DNA of 64,000 nt from positions 1 to 64,000 of the forward strand of contig NZ_FOUE01000005.1 in NCBI RefSeq assembly GCF_900114775.1. Reading direction: 5' to 3'. The notes below the pieces were generated by a model. That model worked only from the letters and a program-made list of their open reading frames with translations. It had not been told where the DNA came from and made no database searches. The position numbers and the translations under genes are program-made. Below are positions 25,925 through 36,477 of the stretch, in pieces. Position 1 is the stretch's first letter. The number at the start of each line of letters is the position of its first letter. Origin of the DNA: Marinobacter zhejiangensis (GTDB taxonomy: Bacteria > Pseudomonadota > Gammaproteobacteria > Pseudomonadales > Oleiphilaceae).

Positions 25925-28743
25925 CAGGCGTACGAGCGGGCTTCGCCCGGCCCTTCCACATTGGTCACACAGCGACCACAGAGGTCGGCGTACTGCTCAT
26001 TCGCACCAACATCTTCACGGTGATGCCAGCAGCGCTCGCACTTGCTGTGCCCGGTGGCCTTAACCTTCACCAGCAAGCCTTCATGGTTTGACTGCTCGGC
26101 ACCGTCCGCCTCTGACACAGGCTTGACCGTCGCCTCGGAGGTGATCAGCACAAAGCGAAGCTCGTCACCCAGTCGCTTGAGATCCTCAGCCAACTGCCCT
26201 TCGCAATACAGGGTCACTTCCGCACTCAGGGAACCCTTGATCTCTCCTCGGGCACGAACGTCCTCCAGGCATTTGTTAACGGCTTCCTTAACGCTGTAGA
26301 TTTCACGCCAGTAATCACGACCAAACTCTTCCGAATCCGGCAGCGCCGTCAAACCCTCATACCAGGTTTCATAGAACACAGTATCGCCGCGTTCACCCGG
26401 CAAATGCTGCCAGATCTCATCCGCGGTAAAGCTGAGGATCGGGGCAATCCAGCGAACCAGCGCTTCTGCCACATGGTACATAGCCGTCTGGCAGGAGCGG
26501 CGAGCCAGGCTGTCCGCCTGAGTGGTGTACTGTCGATCCTTGATGATGTCGAGGTAGAAGCCACCCAGGGTTGCCTCACAGAAGCTATAGACCTTCTGGA
26601 AGATCCTCAGGAAAGCATAGTTCTGGTAATCCTCGTTCAGCTCCTGCTGCAGTTGCAGGGCACGGTCAACCATCCAGCGATCCAGCGCGATCATATCGTC
26701 TGCCGCCACCAGGTGCTCGCTCGGCTCGAAGCCATTGAGGTTGCTCAACAGGAAGCGGGCGGTGTTACGGATTCGGCGATAACCATCAGCGGTCTGCCGC
26801 AGGATGTCCTTCGACACCGTCATTTCGCCACTGTAATCCGTCGCGGCGACCCACAGCCGCAGGATGTCCGCACCAAGTTCGTTCATGACTTCCTGAGGCG
26901 CAATCACGTTGCCCAGGGACTTGGACATCTTGCGCCCCTGCCCATCGACCGTGAAGCCGTGAGTCAGCACCTGCCGATACGGCGCCACACCGTTCATGGC
27001 GATGGAGGTCTTCAGTGACGACTGGAACCAGCCACGGTGCTGGTCCGAACCTTCCAGGTACAGGTCCGCAGGGAACTGCCCCAGTTCCGGGCGAGGCCTC
27101 AGAACTGAGTCGTGGGTAACACCGGAGTCAAACCAGACATCCAGGGTATCCAGCACTTTCTCATACTGGTCGGCCTCAGCACCCAGCAGCTCAGCCGCAT
27201 CAAGGTCGTACCAGGCATCAATACCACCCTTGTCGATTTCTTTGGCCACCGCTTCAATCAGGTTTGCAGTGTCAGGGTGCAGCTCCTGGGTTTCCTTGTG
27301 GATGAACAGGGTGATCGGCACCCCCCAGGTCCGCTGACGGGAGATACACCAGTCCGGCGACTGCTCGAACATGGCTTCAATACGATTCTGTCCCCAGGCA
27401 GGCACCCAACGCACACCTTTGATGGCTTCCAGGGCATCTGCACGAAGGTTTTCTTTCTCCATGCTGATAAACCACTGCGGCGTAGCCCGGTAGATCAACG
27501 GGGTTTTGGTCCGCCAGCAATGGGGATAGCTGTGACGGAACTTTTCAGTGAAGACCAGTTTGCCTTCACGGGTCAGCGCCTCACAGACCGGCTCATCAGC
27601 CTTGTAGACGTGAATACCGGCGAACTCTCCGGCAGCAGAGGTGTAGGTACCATCAGCCTGAACAAGATTCAGGGTACCAATACCGTAGTGCTGACCGACC
27701 ACAAAGTCTTCCATCCCGTGATCCGGCGCGGTATGAACTGCGCCGGTACCCGCATCGGTAGAGACATGATCACCAAGAACCACCGGCACCTGCTTGTCAA
27801 AGAACGGATGCCGCAGAGCCACGTGCTCCAGCTCGTTGCCGCGACAGGTCGCCAGTACTTCATAGTTTTCCAGAGACCAGCGCGCCATGATGCCTTCAAC
27901 CATGTCGGCCGCCAGGATCATTCGCTCTGGGCCATTACCGGCATCCACCTGCACCAGGGCGTAGTCCAGGTCGGCATTCAATGACACCGCCTGGTTGGCT
28001 GGGATGGTCCAGGGAGTAGTTGTCCAGATCACGATGGACACATCACCTTCACCGCCTTCGGTGCCAAATACACCCAAGACCTTGTCCTGATCCACAACGG
28101 TGAAACGGACATCGATCTGAGTCGAGGTCTTGTCCTGATACTCTACTTCCGCTTCCGCCAGCGCCGACTGACCGACCACACTCCAGTACACCGGCTTGTA
28201 GCCGCGCACCAGATGGCCCTTGGCCACAATTTTGCCCAGCGCCCGGACGATGCCAGCTTCAACTTTGGGGTCCATGGTCAGGTAGGGCTTATCCCATTCC
28301 CCCATGACACCCAGGCGTATAAAGTCCGCCTTCTGTCCCGCCACCTGCTTTGCCGCGTAATCCCGGCAGGCCTGGCGGAAGGTTTTGTAGTCCACTTTGA
28401 CCCCGGCCTTACCGATGTCCTGCTCAACCTTATGCTCGATCGGCAACCCGTGGCAGTCCCAACCCGGCACGTAGGGCGCATCGTAGCCCATGAAACTGCG
28501 GGACTTCACAATCATGTCCTTGAGAATCTTGTTAACCGCGTGACCGATGTGGATGCTGCCGTTGGCATAGGGAGGGCCATCATGCAGGATAAACTTGTCA
28601 CGGCCTTCGCGCTGCTTTCGCAGGTTGCCGTAGACATCCAGCTCCTGCCAGCGCTTGAGCATTTCCGGCTCACGGTTGGCCAGGTTGCCGCGCATCGGGA
28701 AGGCGGTTTCAGGCAGATTCAGGGTATGCTTGTAGTCGCTCAT
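25924..28743 (-). CDS. ileS: isoleucyl-tRNA synthetase
   Basis: Charges tRNA-Ile and edits mischarged Val. It is a class I synthetase: HIGH at residues 65-68 ([14 protein letters not shown]), KMSKS in [11 protein letters not shown], editing domain with [14 protein letters not shown], and C-terminal zinc finger CERCWHH...LCGRC. 939 aa is the normal bacterial length (E. coli 938). It leads into lspA with a 1-nt overlap and follows ribF after 103 nt holding a set of short repeats. Confidence 0.97.
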   Translation of the reverse strand: MSDYKHTLNLPETAFPMRGNLANREPEMLKRWQELDVYGNLRKQREGRDKFILHDGPPYANGSIHIGHAVNKILKDMIVKSRSFMGYDAPYVPGWDCHGLPIEHKVEQDIGKAGVKVDYKTFRQACRDYAAKQVAGQKADFIRLGVMGEWDKPYLTMDPKVEAGIVRALGKIVAKGHLVRGYKPVYWSVVGQSALAEAEVEYQDKTSTQIDVRFTVVDQDKVLGVFGTEGGEGDVSIVIWTTTPWTIPANQAVSLNADLDYALVQVDAGNGPERMILAADMVEGIMARWSLENYEVLATCRGNELEHVALRHPFFDKQVPVVLGDHVSTDAGTGAVHTAPDHGMEDFVVGQHYGIGTLNLVQADGTYTSAAGEFAGIHVYKADEPVCEALTREGKLVFTEKFRHSYPHCWRTKTPLIYRATPQWFISMEKENLRADALEAIKGVRWVPAWGQNRIEAMFEQSPDWCISRQRTWGVPITLFIHKETQELHPDTANLIEAVAKEIDKGGIDAWYDLDAAELLGAEADQYEKVLDTLDVWFDSGVTHDSVLRPRPELGQFPADLYLEGSDQHRGWFQSSLKTSIAMNGVAPYRQVLTHGFTVDGQGRKMSKSLGNVIAPQEVMNELGADILRLWVAATDYSGEMTVSKDILRQTADGYRRIRNTARFLLSNLNGFEPSEHLVAADDMIALDRWMVDRALQLQQELNEDYQNYAFLRIFQKVYSFCEATLGGFYLDIIKDRQYTTQADSLARRSCQTAMYHVAEALVRWIAPILSFTADEIWQHLPGERGDTVFYETWYEGLTALPDSEEFGRDYWREIYSVKEAVNKCLEDVRARGEIKGSLSAEVTLYCEGQLAEDLKRLGDELRFVLITSEATVKPVSEADGAEQSNHEGLLVKVKATGHSKCERCWHHREDVGANEQYADLCGRCVTNVEGPGEARSYA

Positions 28744-28768
28744 GGTTACCTGTGGGTACTTTTTACGG

Positions 28769-28826
28769 TTAAGTACATGTCGATTTAGTACAACTTACGT
28801 TAGGTACAACGCACGTGGTTAAGTAC
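28769..28826. repeat. four short TTA-GTAC repeats upstream of ileS
   Basis: The 8-mers TTAAGTAC (28769), TTTAGTAC (28784), TTAGGTAC (28800) and TTAAGTAC (28819) occur at steps of 15, 16 and 19 bp in the 103-bp gap between ribF and ileS. Spacer sequences also resemble each other (ATGTCGAT, AACTTACG, AACGCACG). They may be degenerate tandem repeats or a cluster of protein sites. I know of no named family. Confidence 0.5.
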
Positions 28827-28846
28827 TGACGTCTTCAATCGTTGGG

Positions 28847-29797
28847 TTAGTGTTCAGCCAGCCAAAGTCGGGCGTTGTCAAAATCCCGGGCGATCTGAAC
28901 TTTCAGGGCATCGACAGACGAAAACTTCTCTTCGTTTCGCAACGGATGGCGGAAGGTCACCCTTATACGCTGGCCATACAGTGTGCCAGCAAAGTCAAAC
29001 AGGTGCACTTCCAGTGACGGCTGACGACCGTCCACGGTGGGGCGCAAGCCGATATTGGCGACGCCATCACAAACCCGGCCATCGGGAAGGTCCGCCTGGA
29101 TCACATAGACGCCCTGAAGCGGCGCCAGACGCTTGAGGCGAATATTAGCGGTAGGCGCGCCAATTTCCCGACCAAGCTGCCGCCCATAGGTGACCTTGCC
29201 AGCAATGGCATAGGGCCGCCCCAACAGCGCTTCGGCCAAGTCCAGCTGGTTGTGGGTCAACGCCTCCCGGACCGCGGTACTGCTGACCCGCTCGCCAGCC
29301 ACGGTGATCGTGCGGGTATTCTCAACGGAGAATCCTTTCGCCTCACCGACCCTGTTTAACAGCTCAAAATCGCCGGATCGGTCACAACCGAAACGAAAAT
29401 CATCACCGACAACCAGGTGGCGTACGTTCAGCCCCTGAACCAGCAAATCATCGATAAAGCCCATCGCCGAGTAACTGCGAAACTGCTCATCAAAGCGAAG
29501 GCACAGCACGACATCAATACCGGCATTGAGAAGCAAGCAACACTTCTCACGAAACCCAGTCAGCCGCGGAGGCGCCTGATCACCTTGAAAAAACTCCCGG
29601 GGCTGAGGCTCAAACACCATGGCCACCGCGGGCACACCCAACGCACGGGCTTTCTCCCGCACCTGATTAATAATGGCTTGGTGTCCCAAGTGGACACCAT
29701 CAAAGTTGCCGATGGTTGCCACACAGCCATCGGCCAACGGAGACGCCGCATTCCGAGACAACAATTGCAGGCTGGTCAGCCCTCGAATCAGCCGCAT
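28847..29797 (-). CDS. ribF: bifunctional riboflavin kinase / FAD synthetase
   Basis: Turns riboflavin into FMN and then FAD. The N-terminal adenylyltransferase has GNFDGVHLGHQAII with the nucleotide-binding HxGH-like motif, then RVSSTAVREAL. The C-terminal kinase domain starts near GRPYAIAGKVTYGRQLGREIGAPTANI, the PTAN motif binding metal and phosphate. 316 aa matches the family. It follows murJ on the same strand, giving the usual murJ-ribF-ileS order. Other flavin genes are at 43301-46125. Confidence 0.96.
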   Translation of the reverse strand: MRLIRGLTSLQLLSRNAASPLADGCVATIGNFDGVHLGHQAIINQVREKARALGVPAVAMVFEPQPREFFQGDQAPPRLTGFREKCCLLLNAGIDVVLCLRFDEQFRSYSAMGFIDDLLVQGLNVRHLVVGDDFRFGCDRSGDFELLNRVGEAKGFSVENTRTITVAGERVSSTAVREALTHNQLDLAEALLGRPYAIAGKVTYGRQLGREIGAPTANIRLKRLAPLQGVYVIQADLPDGRVCDGVANIGLRPTVDGRQPSLEVHLFDFAGTLYGQRIRVTFRHPLRNEEKFSSVDALKVQIARDFDNARLWLAEH

Positions 29798-29910
29798 TCA
29801 GTGCGCACCCTTGGATCACATGTCTTCCAACAACACCCCACCGGTAGAGCGCTGCGGTTATCAACAGGCCAGCACACAAAGCGGCTGGCGAGAAAACGAG
29901 CGATTATAAC

Positions 29911-31494
29911 CTACCTGTGGCGAAAATGTCTTACCCGCACCCCAACCGCCGCCAGCACCAGGAAATAGGCAACCACCCCCGCCCCTACAAGCACAGCCAT
30001 ACTGGCGGCGCGCTCCAGCCCCGCCATCACGAGCCATTCACTCGTTGGCTGGCCTAGCCAAAGAATCACAGTCGCCAGGGCACCATTGGCTGCAGTTAGC
30101 TGAAACAGGAACCGCCCCCATCCAGGCTGCCCTTTCCAGGCACCATCCTTCCTTAGTCCACGCCAAAGCAGAAAGGCGTTGAGCCAGGCCGACAGCGACG
30201 TCGCAAGCGCCAGGCCCACATGGGCCAGTGGCCAGATCAGCACCAGGTTGAACACCATGTTCGCCACCATGGCGATCACCCCGATTTTTACGGGTGTACG
30301 GGTATCCTGGCGGGCAAAGAAACCCGGCGCCAACACCTTGATCAGCATGAACGCCAGCAATCCCATGGAATAGGCACGCAGGCTGCCACCGGCCATCATC
30401 ACGTCGCGATCAGTGACCTCACCGTAATGGAACAGCGTCGCAATCAACGGCTCAGCCAGCAGTGCGAGCGCCACGGCCGCTGGCACACCGATAAGTAACA
30501 CAGCCCGTACGGCCCAATCCAACGTATGGGCAAACTGGTCCACCGACTCTGCCGCGTGCTTGCGGGAAAGGCTTGGCAGGATCACGGTCGCAATGGCTAT
30601 CCCGAACACCCCCAACGGCAACTCAGACAGCCGGTCGGAGTAGTACAGCCACGACACCGACCCCGTTTGCAGCATAGAGGCCAGAACAGTGTCCAGGAGC
30701 AGGTTGATCTGACTGACCGACACCCCAAACAGTGCCGGCGCCATCAACTTCAGTATCCGCCGCACACCCTCGTGGCGATAATCCACTTTCGGCCTCGGCA
30801 ACAGGCCCAGGCGCATCAGGAAGGGCAATTGGAAAAACAGCTGCAGGGCACCCGCGATAAACACCCCCCAGGCTAACGCAAGCACAGGGGATTCCATCAA
30901 CGGGGACAGGAAAATTGCGGCCCCAATCATCGACAGGTTGAGCAATACTGGCGTAAAGGCCGGCACGGCAAAGCGGTCATAGCTGTTGAGAATCGCGCCG
31001 GCAAAGGCGGTCAACGAAATAAGGAGCAAATAAGGAAAGGTGATTCGCAGCATGTCGCTGGCCAGACCGAACTTCACCGGTTCATCAAGAAAGCCTGGCG
31101 CAAAGACTGCCGTCAAGGCCGGAGCCCCAACGACGGCGACCAACGTCACCCCGAGCAACACCAAACCGAGCGTCCCGGACACCGCGTTGACCAGCTTCCG
31201 AACGTCAGAGACCGAGCCGGTCTCACGGTACGAGGACAGCACCGGAACGAAAGCCTGCGAAAAAGCGCCTTCTGCAAACAGGCGACGCAGGAAATTGGGG
31301 ATTTTGAAGGCGACGAAAAACGCGTCCGCACCGGCACCCGCACCAAAATAGCGCGCAATCACCATATCCCTGACCAGCCCCAGCACTCGGGACAGCATGG
31401 TCATCATGCCAACCACCGCCGATGAGCGAAGCAGACCTGGCGCTTTACGGGCGCTCGGGGGCGATGATTCTGGTTGCGGCGAGTCAGCGCTCAT
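29911..31494 (-). CDS. murJ: lipid II flippase MurJ
   Basis: Moves lipid II, the peptidoglycan precursor, across the inner membrane. It is a polytopic MOP-superfamily protein with about 14 hydrophobic segments. The family start is clear (GMMTMLSRVLGLVRDMVIARYFG, residues about 28-50), followed by DAFFVAFKIPNFLRRLFAEGAFSQAFVPV, which carries key Arg residues. 527 aa. A Pro/Ser-rich cytoplasmic N-terminus of about 25 residues precedes the first membrane segment. Divergent from rpsT, as in Pseudomonas. Confidence 0.95.
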   Translation of the reverse strand: MSADSPQPESSPPSARKAPGLLRSSAVVGMMTMLSRVLGLVRDMVIARYFGAGAGADAFFVAFKIPNFLRRLFAEGAFSQAFVPVLSSYRETGSVSDVRKLVNAVSGTLGLVLLGVTLVAVVGAPALTAVFAPGFLDEPVKFGLASDMLRITFPYLLLISLTAFAGAILNSYDRFAVPAFTPVLLNLSMIGAAIFLSPLMESPVLALAWGVFIAGALQLFFQLPFLMRLGLLPRPKVDYRHEGVRRILKLMAPALFGVSVSQINLLLDTVLASMLQTGSVSWLYYSDRLSELPLGVFGIAIATVILPSLSRKHAAESVDQFAHTLDWAVRAVLLIGVPAAVALALLAEPLIATLFHYGEVTDRDVMMAGGSLRAYSMGLLAFMLIKVLAPGFFARQDTRTPVKIGVIAMVANMVFNLVLIWPLAHVGLALATSLSAWLNAFLLWRGLRKDGAWKGQPGWGRFLFQLTAANGALATVILWLGQPTSEWLVMAGLERAASMAVLVGAGVVAYFLVLAAVGVRVRHFRHR

Positions 31495-31662
31495 TCAGGT
31501 CACGGTCCTTTTACGTACGGTCACGGATCAGCGAACTCTGGAGCAAGCTCTTCGGTTCGCCCCGGCATTTCGGAAATCCACTAAAGACCCCTCTACCCGG
31601 ATATAACGAGCGGCGAGTTTATCACAGCACCTTCTGAATACGGCATGAATTCAGCGACAGCC

Positions 31663-31691
31663 TTGACTTTTTGGGGCGTTGGCGGCATAGT
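31663..31691 (+). promoter_or_regulatory. rpsT promoter
   Basis: -35 TTGACT (31663-31668), a 17-nt spacer, and -10 CATAGT (31686-31691), followed by a GC-containing discriminator (TCCGCG). It lies about 100 nt before the rpsT start. Beyond it, the remaining 294-bp gap to murJ shows no other feature I can support. Confidence 0.65.
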
Positions 31692-31788
31692 TCCGCGTCA
31701 TTTATTTCGACGCGCTGTTTGTTTGGCGCGCACGCGATTTCTTACAAATCGTTTCAGCAACGAATAGCAGATTTTCAGGAGTTACACG

Positions 31789-32058
31789 GTGGCAAATTCC
31801 CCACAAGCCAAAAAGCGCGCACGTCAGAACGAAAAGAACCGCAAGCATAACGCCAGCCTGCGTTCCATGGCGCGCACTTACCTCAAGAAAGTAAATGCCC
31901 AGATCGAAGCCGGCAGCTACGAAGGTGCTCAGGAAGCCCTGAAGACCGCTCAGCCGATCATCGACAGCATGGTCAACAAGGGCATCTTCGCCAAGAACAA
32001 GGTTGCTCGCCACAAGAGCCGCCTGAATGCCAAGATCAAGGCCCTGAAAAGCGCCTAA
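31789..32058 (+). CDS. rpsT: 30S ribosomal protein S20
   Basis: Small-subunit protein binding 16S rRNA helices 9, 11 and 44. The mature sequence [20 protein letters not shown] is the family hallmark, very basic and helical. 89 aa. The start codon is GTG at 31789, with CAGGAG 8 nt upstream. A non-ATG start is usual for S20 genes, where weak initiation lets the protein limit its own translation; that control is inferred. A strong terminator follows. Confidence 0.97.
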   Translation: MANSPQAKKRARQNEKNRKHNASLRSMARTYLKKVNAQIEAGSYEGAQEALKTAQPIIDSMVNKGIFAKNKVARHKSRLNAKIKALKSA

Positions 32059-32070
32059 TTCTGGCTAGCA

Positions 32071-32100
32071 CAAAAAAACCGGCGAAAGCCGGTTTTTTTG
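32071..32100. terminator. bidirectional intrinsic terminator rpsT / proB
   Basis: Perfect 13-bp arms CAAAAAAACCGGC and GCCGGTTTTTTTG with a GAAA tetraloop. The A-run and T-run make it work on both strands: plus for rpsT (stop 12 nt before) and minus for proB (stop 32 nt away). Confidence 0.93.
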
Positions 32101-32132
32101 TGCCTACAGGAAACCCGCCGAGCGGCGAAGCG

Positions 32133-33257
32133 TCAAACAATCACCATATTATCCCGGTGAATGATTTCCTCATCCGAGATATAACCCAGCAACTCCTGAA
32201 TCCGATCACTGGAACGACCAGCAATCGCTCTCGCCTCATCCGAACCGTAGTTCACCAGGCCACGAGCCACTTCGCGCCCACCCTCATCAACACAAGACAC
32301 CATCTCACCGCGACGGAACTGACCGCTCACACCCTTAACCCCAACGGGCAACAGGCTGCGTCCGCCCCGGCACAAGACCTTCACCGCCCCCGCATCCAGC
32401 GTTAGCACACCACGGGTCTTCAGGTGACTGGCCAACCACTGCTTACGGGCCGCGATACGACCCTGCTCGGGAAGCAGCAGGGTGCCAAGCAATTCCCCAC
32501 CAACCAGTCGCGACACCACGCCTTCAATTCGCCCACCCACAATCACCGTGAAGGCACCGGACCGAGCCGCCAGACGAGCTGCCCTGACCTTCGTCAGCAT
32601 GCCACCACGACCCAAAACCCCGGCACCACCAGCAGCCATGACATCCAATTCAGGATCCCCAGCCTTGCGCTCCAGCACCAAGCTTGCATCAGGATTCTTG
32701 CGTGGATCTTGATCAAACAACCCCAGCTGATCCGTCAGAATGATCAGACCGTCGGCCTCGATCAGGTTCGCAACCAAGGCCCCCAGCGTGTCGTTATCAC
32801 CAAAGCGGATTTCGTCGGTCACCACCGTGTCATTCTCATTCACAATGGGAATAACACCGTAATCCAGCAACGTCCGCAGAGTGCTTCGCGCATTCAGGTA
32901 ACGTTTACGGTCTGACAGATCATCATGAGTCAGAAGAATCTGGGCCGCATGACGCCCATGGCGCCGAAACTGATCCTGCCAAGTCTGCACCAACCCCATC
33001 TGCCCCACAGCTGCAGCCGCCTGAAGCTCATGCAGCTGCTCGGGACGACTCCGCCACCCCAGCCGACTCATCCCCTCCGCCACAGAGCCGGAGGAAACCA
33101 CCACCACCTCAACTCCCGCGGCAATCAGGGCGGAAATCTGGTCTACCCAGCGACCAAGCGCGTCAACATCGAGCCCCTGCCCATCATTCGTCAGCAGGGC
33201 ACTACCAATCTTGACCACCAGGCGTCGGGCCTGAGACAGCTGGGAACGTTCACTCAT
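32133..33257 (-). CDS. proB: glutamate 5-kinase
   Basis: First step of proline synthesis, phosphorylating glutamate; usually feedback-inhibited by proline. The amino-acid-kinase domain has [13 protein letters not shown] at the N-terminus, [40 protein letters not shown] and [12 protein letters not shown]. The C-terminal PUA domain (about residues 285-374) contains [21 protein letters not shown]. 374 aa. It lies 10 nt behind obgE, so the two are cotranscribed, as in Pseudomonas. Confidence 0.96.
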   Translation of the reverse strand: MSERSQLSQARRLVVKIGSALLTNDGQGLDVDALGRWVDQISALIAAGVEVVVVSSGSVAEGMSRLGWRSRPEQLHELQAAAAVGQMGLVQTWQDQFRRHGRHAAQILLTHDDLSDRKRYLNARSTLRTLLDYGVIPIVNENDTVVTDEIRFGDNDTLGALVANLIEADGLIILTDQLGLFDQDPRKNPDASLVLERKAGDPELDVMAAGGAGVLGRGGMLTKVRAARLAARSGAFTVIVGGRIEGVVSRLVGGELLGTLLLPEQGRIAARKQWLASHLKTRGVLTLDAGAVKVLCRGGRSLLPVGVKGVSGQFRRGEMVSCVDEGGREVARGLVNYGSDEARAIAGRSSDRIQELLGYISDEEIIHRDNMVIV

Positions 33258-33267
33258 GGGGATCTAA

Positions 33268-34473
<1,206 letters not shown>

Positions 34474-34507
34474 TCAACCCTTGGCGCTCACTGCGCTCAA
34501 ACTAAAA

Positions 34508-34540
34508 AGCCCCGCAGCCTCTAAGAAGCATTGCGGGGCT
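34508..34540 (-). terminator. intrinsic terminator after rplU-rpmA (second hairpin)
   Basis: AGCCCCGCA (34508-34516) pairs with TGCGGGGCT (34532-34540). On the minus strand the stem ends in TTTTTAG. It lies about 70 nt past rpmA and 38 nt before the obgE ATG, so obgE needs its own promoter or read-through. Confidence 0.8.
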
Positions 34541-34542
34541 CC

Positions 34543-34580
34543 GGATTGCTCTGACAGACCAAATCTTATCAGAGCAATCC
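34543..34580 (-). terminator. first hairpin after rpmA
   Basis: Perfect 12-bp arms GGATTGCTCTGA (34543-34554) and TCAGAGCAATCC (34569-34580) with a 14-nt loop. It has no T-run and is followed 2 nt later by the true terminator at 34508-34540. The tandem arrangement may protect the rpmA 3' end. Confidence 0.55.
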
Positions 34581-34611
34581 CCGGCTCTACAGAACCTGAG
34601 ATCGCCGCGGC

Positions 34612-34872
34612 TTAGGCAGCCGGAACGATGCTCACAAACTTACGGTTCTGAGGACCTTTGGTCTCGAACTTGACCTGACCGTCTGCTTTTGCAAACAGTG
34701 TGTGGTCTTTGCCCAGGCCTACGTTGCTGCCGGCGTGAAAACGGGTGCCACGCTGACGAACGATGATGCTGCCTGCAGAAACAGTCTCACCACCGAAGCG
34801 CTTGACACCAAGTCGTTTAGACTCGGAATCGCGACCGTTACGGGTACTACCTGCTGCCTTTTTATGAGCCAT
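34612..34872 (-). CDS. rpmA: 50S ribosomal protein L27
   Basis: Large-subunit protein whose N-terminal tail reaches the peptidyl-transferase centre. Sequence [20 protein letters not shown] and [22 protein letters not shown] is the family signature. The protein begins directly with MAHKK, so no Firmicutes-type cleaved extension. 86 aa. It follows rplU by 36 nt in the universal rplU-rpmA pair. Confidence 0.98.
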   Translation of the reverse strand: MAHKKAAGSTRNGRDSESKRLGVKRFGGETVSAGSIIVRQRGTRFHAGSNVGLGKDHTLFAKADGQVKFETKGPQNRKFVSIVPAA

Positions 34873-34908
34873 TGCTAGCCTCCTGTTACTGGGACCTGTT
34901 TAAGAGCC

Positions 34909-35220
34909 TTAGCCCTTAATGCCCGTGATCTTGACTTCAGTAAACCACTGACGGTGGCCCTGACGCTTCATGTGATGCTTACGACGACGGAACTTGATGA
35001 TCTGAACCTTGTCGTGACGACCGTGGCTAACCACTTCAGCGGTAACCTTGGCACCGTCAACAACCGGAGCGCCAACCTGAATGTTGTCGCCATCAGCAAT
35101 CAGAAGAACGCGGTCGAATTCAACATTGCCACCGGTTTCCACTTCCAGCTTTTCCAGCTTCAGGGTTTCGCCTTCTTTCACACGGTGCTGCTTACCACCG
35201 CTAACAATTACTGCGTACAT
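34909..35220 (-). CDS. rplU: 50S ribosomal protein L21
   Basis: Large-subunit protein contacting 23S rRNA and L20. The sequence [25 protein letters not shown] at the start and [23 protein letters not shown] at the end is diagnostic. 103 aa, as in E. coli. A promoter match lies at 35330-35358, and the leader of about 105 nt contains GC-rich segments that could fold; no named leader motif was recognised. Confidence 0.98.
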   Translation of the reverse strand: MYAVIVSGGKQHRVKEGETLKLEKLEVETGGNVEFDRVLLIADGDNIQVGAPVVDGAKVTAEVVSHGRHDKVQIIKFRRRKHHMKRQGHRQWFTEVKITGIKG

Positions 35221-35329
35221 GGATAATCTCCGCTATGGACCCATCCCTGCTCTTATCCACCTGGTTCTAAGGGAAGCGCTCTGGCAACCCTATAGCAGGG
35301 AGCGCAGGTTGGGATGAGTTGGGGCGCGA

Positions 35330-35358
35330 ATTGTACGAAAACCGCCCACGTATTACAA
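35330..35358 (-). promoter_or_regulatory. rplU-rpmA promoter
   Basis: Minus strand: TTGTAA (35353-35358), exactly 17 nt, TACAAT (35330-35335), followed by a GC-rich discriminator (TCGCGCC). It is well placed for rplU and divergent from the ispB promoter 18 bp away. Confidence 0.75.
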
Positions 35359-35376
35359 GCGCGCCTTCAGCCCATG

Positions 35377-35405
35377 TTGACACCTACCCCGCCAATACCT
35401 AGCAT
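35377..35405 (+). promoter_or_regulatory. ispB promoter
   Basis: TTGACA (35377-35382), 17-nt spacer, TAGCAT (35400-35405), 43 nt before the ispB ATG. This gives a short leader of about 36 nt. It forms a tight divergent pair with the rplU promoter. Confidence 0.75.
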
Positions 35406-35448
35406 TGCGGCGTCCCGCCTTACTTTTCAACAGACCGGAACCGCCCGC

Positions 35449-36417
35449 ATGACAGCGCAGCGCATTTACGACACCGTCGCGGAAGACTTCAGCCGCGTCA
35501 ATAAGCTTATTATCCGCCGACTTTCTTCCGATGTCCCTCTGGTCGAGAAAATCGCCCATTACATCATCGAAAGCGGTGGCAAACGACTGCGCCCACTACT
35601 GGTTCTGCTCAGCGCCAAAGCATTGGGCTATGACCGGGATGATCATCTGAAACTGGCGGCGGTGATTGAGTTTCTTCATACCGCAACCCTGCTTCACGAC
35701 GATGTGGTCGATACTTCGGATCTCCGCCGCGGCCGCTCCACCGCAAACGCCAAGTGGGGTAACGCCCCCAGCGTGCTGGTAGGGGATTTCCTCTACGCCC
35801 GCGCCTTTGAAATGATGGTTGAACTGAAAAGCCTGCCCATCATGGAGGTTCTGTCCCACGCCACCGCCGTCATTGCCCAGGGTGAAGTACTGCAGCTGAT
35901 GAACGTTCGCAACCCGGACGTCAGCGAAGCCCAGTATATGGAAGTGATTCACAACAAGACCGCGAAACTGTTTGAGGCCTCGTCCCATGCCGGCGCCCTG
36001 CTCTGCGGCGCCGAAGCATCCCAGGAAACAGCGCTGCGCGATTACGGCAAGCATCTGGGCATGGCGTTCCAGCTGGTGGATGATGTCCTGGATTACCGGG
36101 GTGATGCTGAGACCATGGGCAAGAACGTTGGCGACGACCTGGCAGAAGGCAAACCAACCCTGCCGCTGATTCACGCCATGGCAAACAGCAGCGAGAAAGA
36201 AAGCAGCCTCATCCGCCAGGCAATTCGCAAAGGCGGGCTGGAGCAGCTGGAGCAGATTGTCTCGATTGTCGACCGCTCAGGCGCCCTGGAATACACCATG
36301 GACCGCGCACGGGAGGAAGCAACCAAGGCAAAAGACTGCCTTCAGTACCTCCCCTCCAGCCCCTCAAGAGAAGCCCTCGAACTGCTGACAGAGATCGCGG
36401 TGGCCCGGGTCAACTGA
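35449..36417 (+). CDS. ispB: octaprenyl diphosphate synthase (polyprenyl synthase)
   Basis: Makes the long prenyl tail of ubiquinone by adding IPP units to FPP. Both Asp-rich motifs are present: first DDVVD in TLLHDDVVDTSDLRRGRST, second DDVLDYRGD. GGKRLRPLL is near the N-terminus. The ATG at 35449 gives 322 aa, as in E. coli IspB (323); the frame extends 135 nt upward past the promoter. The exact chain length cannot be read from the sequence. Convergent with the next gene, divergent from rplU. Confidence 0.95.
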   Translation: MTAQRIYDTVAEDFSRVNKLIIRRLSSDVPLVEKIAHYIIESGGKRLRPLLVLLSAKALGYDRDDHLKLAAVIEFLHTATLLHDDVVDTSDLRRGRSTANAKWGNAPSVLVGDFLYARAFEMMVELKSLPIMEVLSHATAVIAQGEVLQLMNVRNPDVSEAQYMEVIHNKTAKLFEASSHAGALLCGAEASQETALRDYGKHLGMAFQLVDDVLDYRGDAETMGKNVGDDLAEGKPTLPLIHAMANSSEKESSLIRQAIRKGGLEQLEQIVSIVDRSGALEYTMDRAREEATKAKDCLQYLPSSPSREALELLTEIAVARVN

Positions 36418-36477
36418 CCCAGGGCCCCTCAATTCCATTCCCCCCGACACCCCAGAACACCGGCACAACACCCCGAC

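Noticed and set aside
28769..28826. CRISPR array upstream of ileS
   Set aside because: Units are only 8 bp with 7-11 bp between them, far shorter than CRISPR repeats and spacers, and no cas gene is present.
31702..32013. 103-codon frame antisense to rpsT
   Set aside because: It is fully covered by the rpsT gene, its promoter and its leader, and shows no independent coding evidence.
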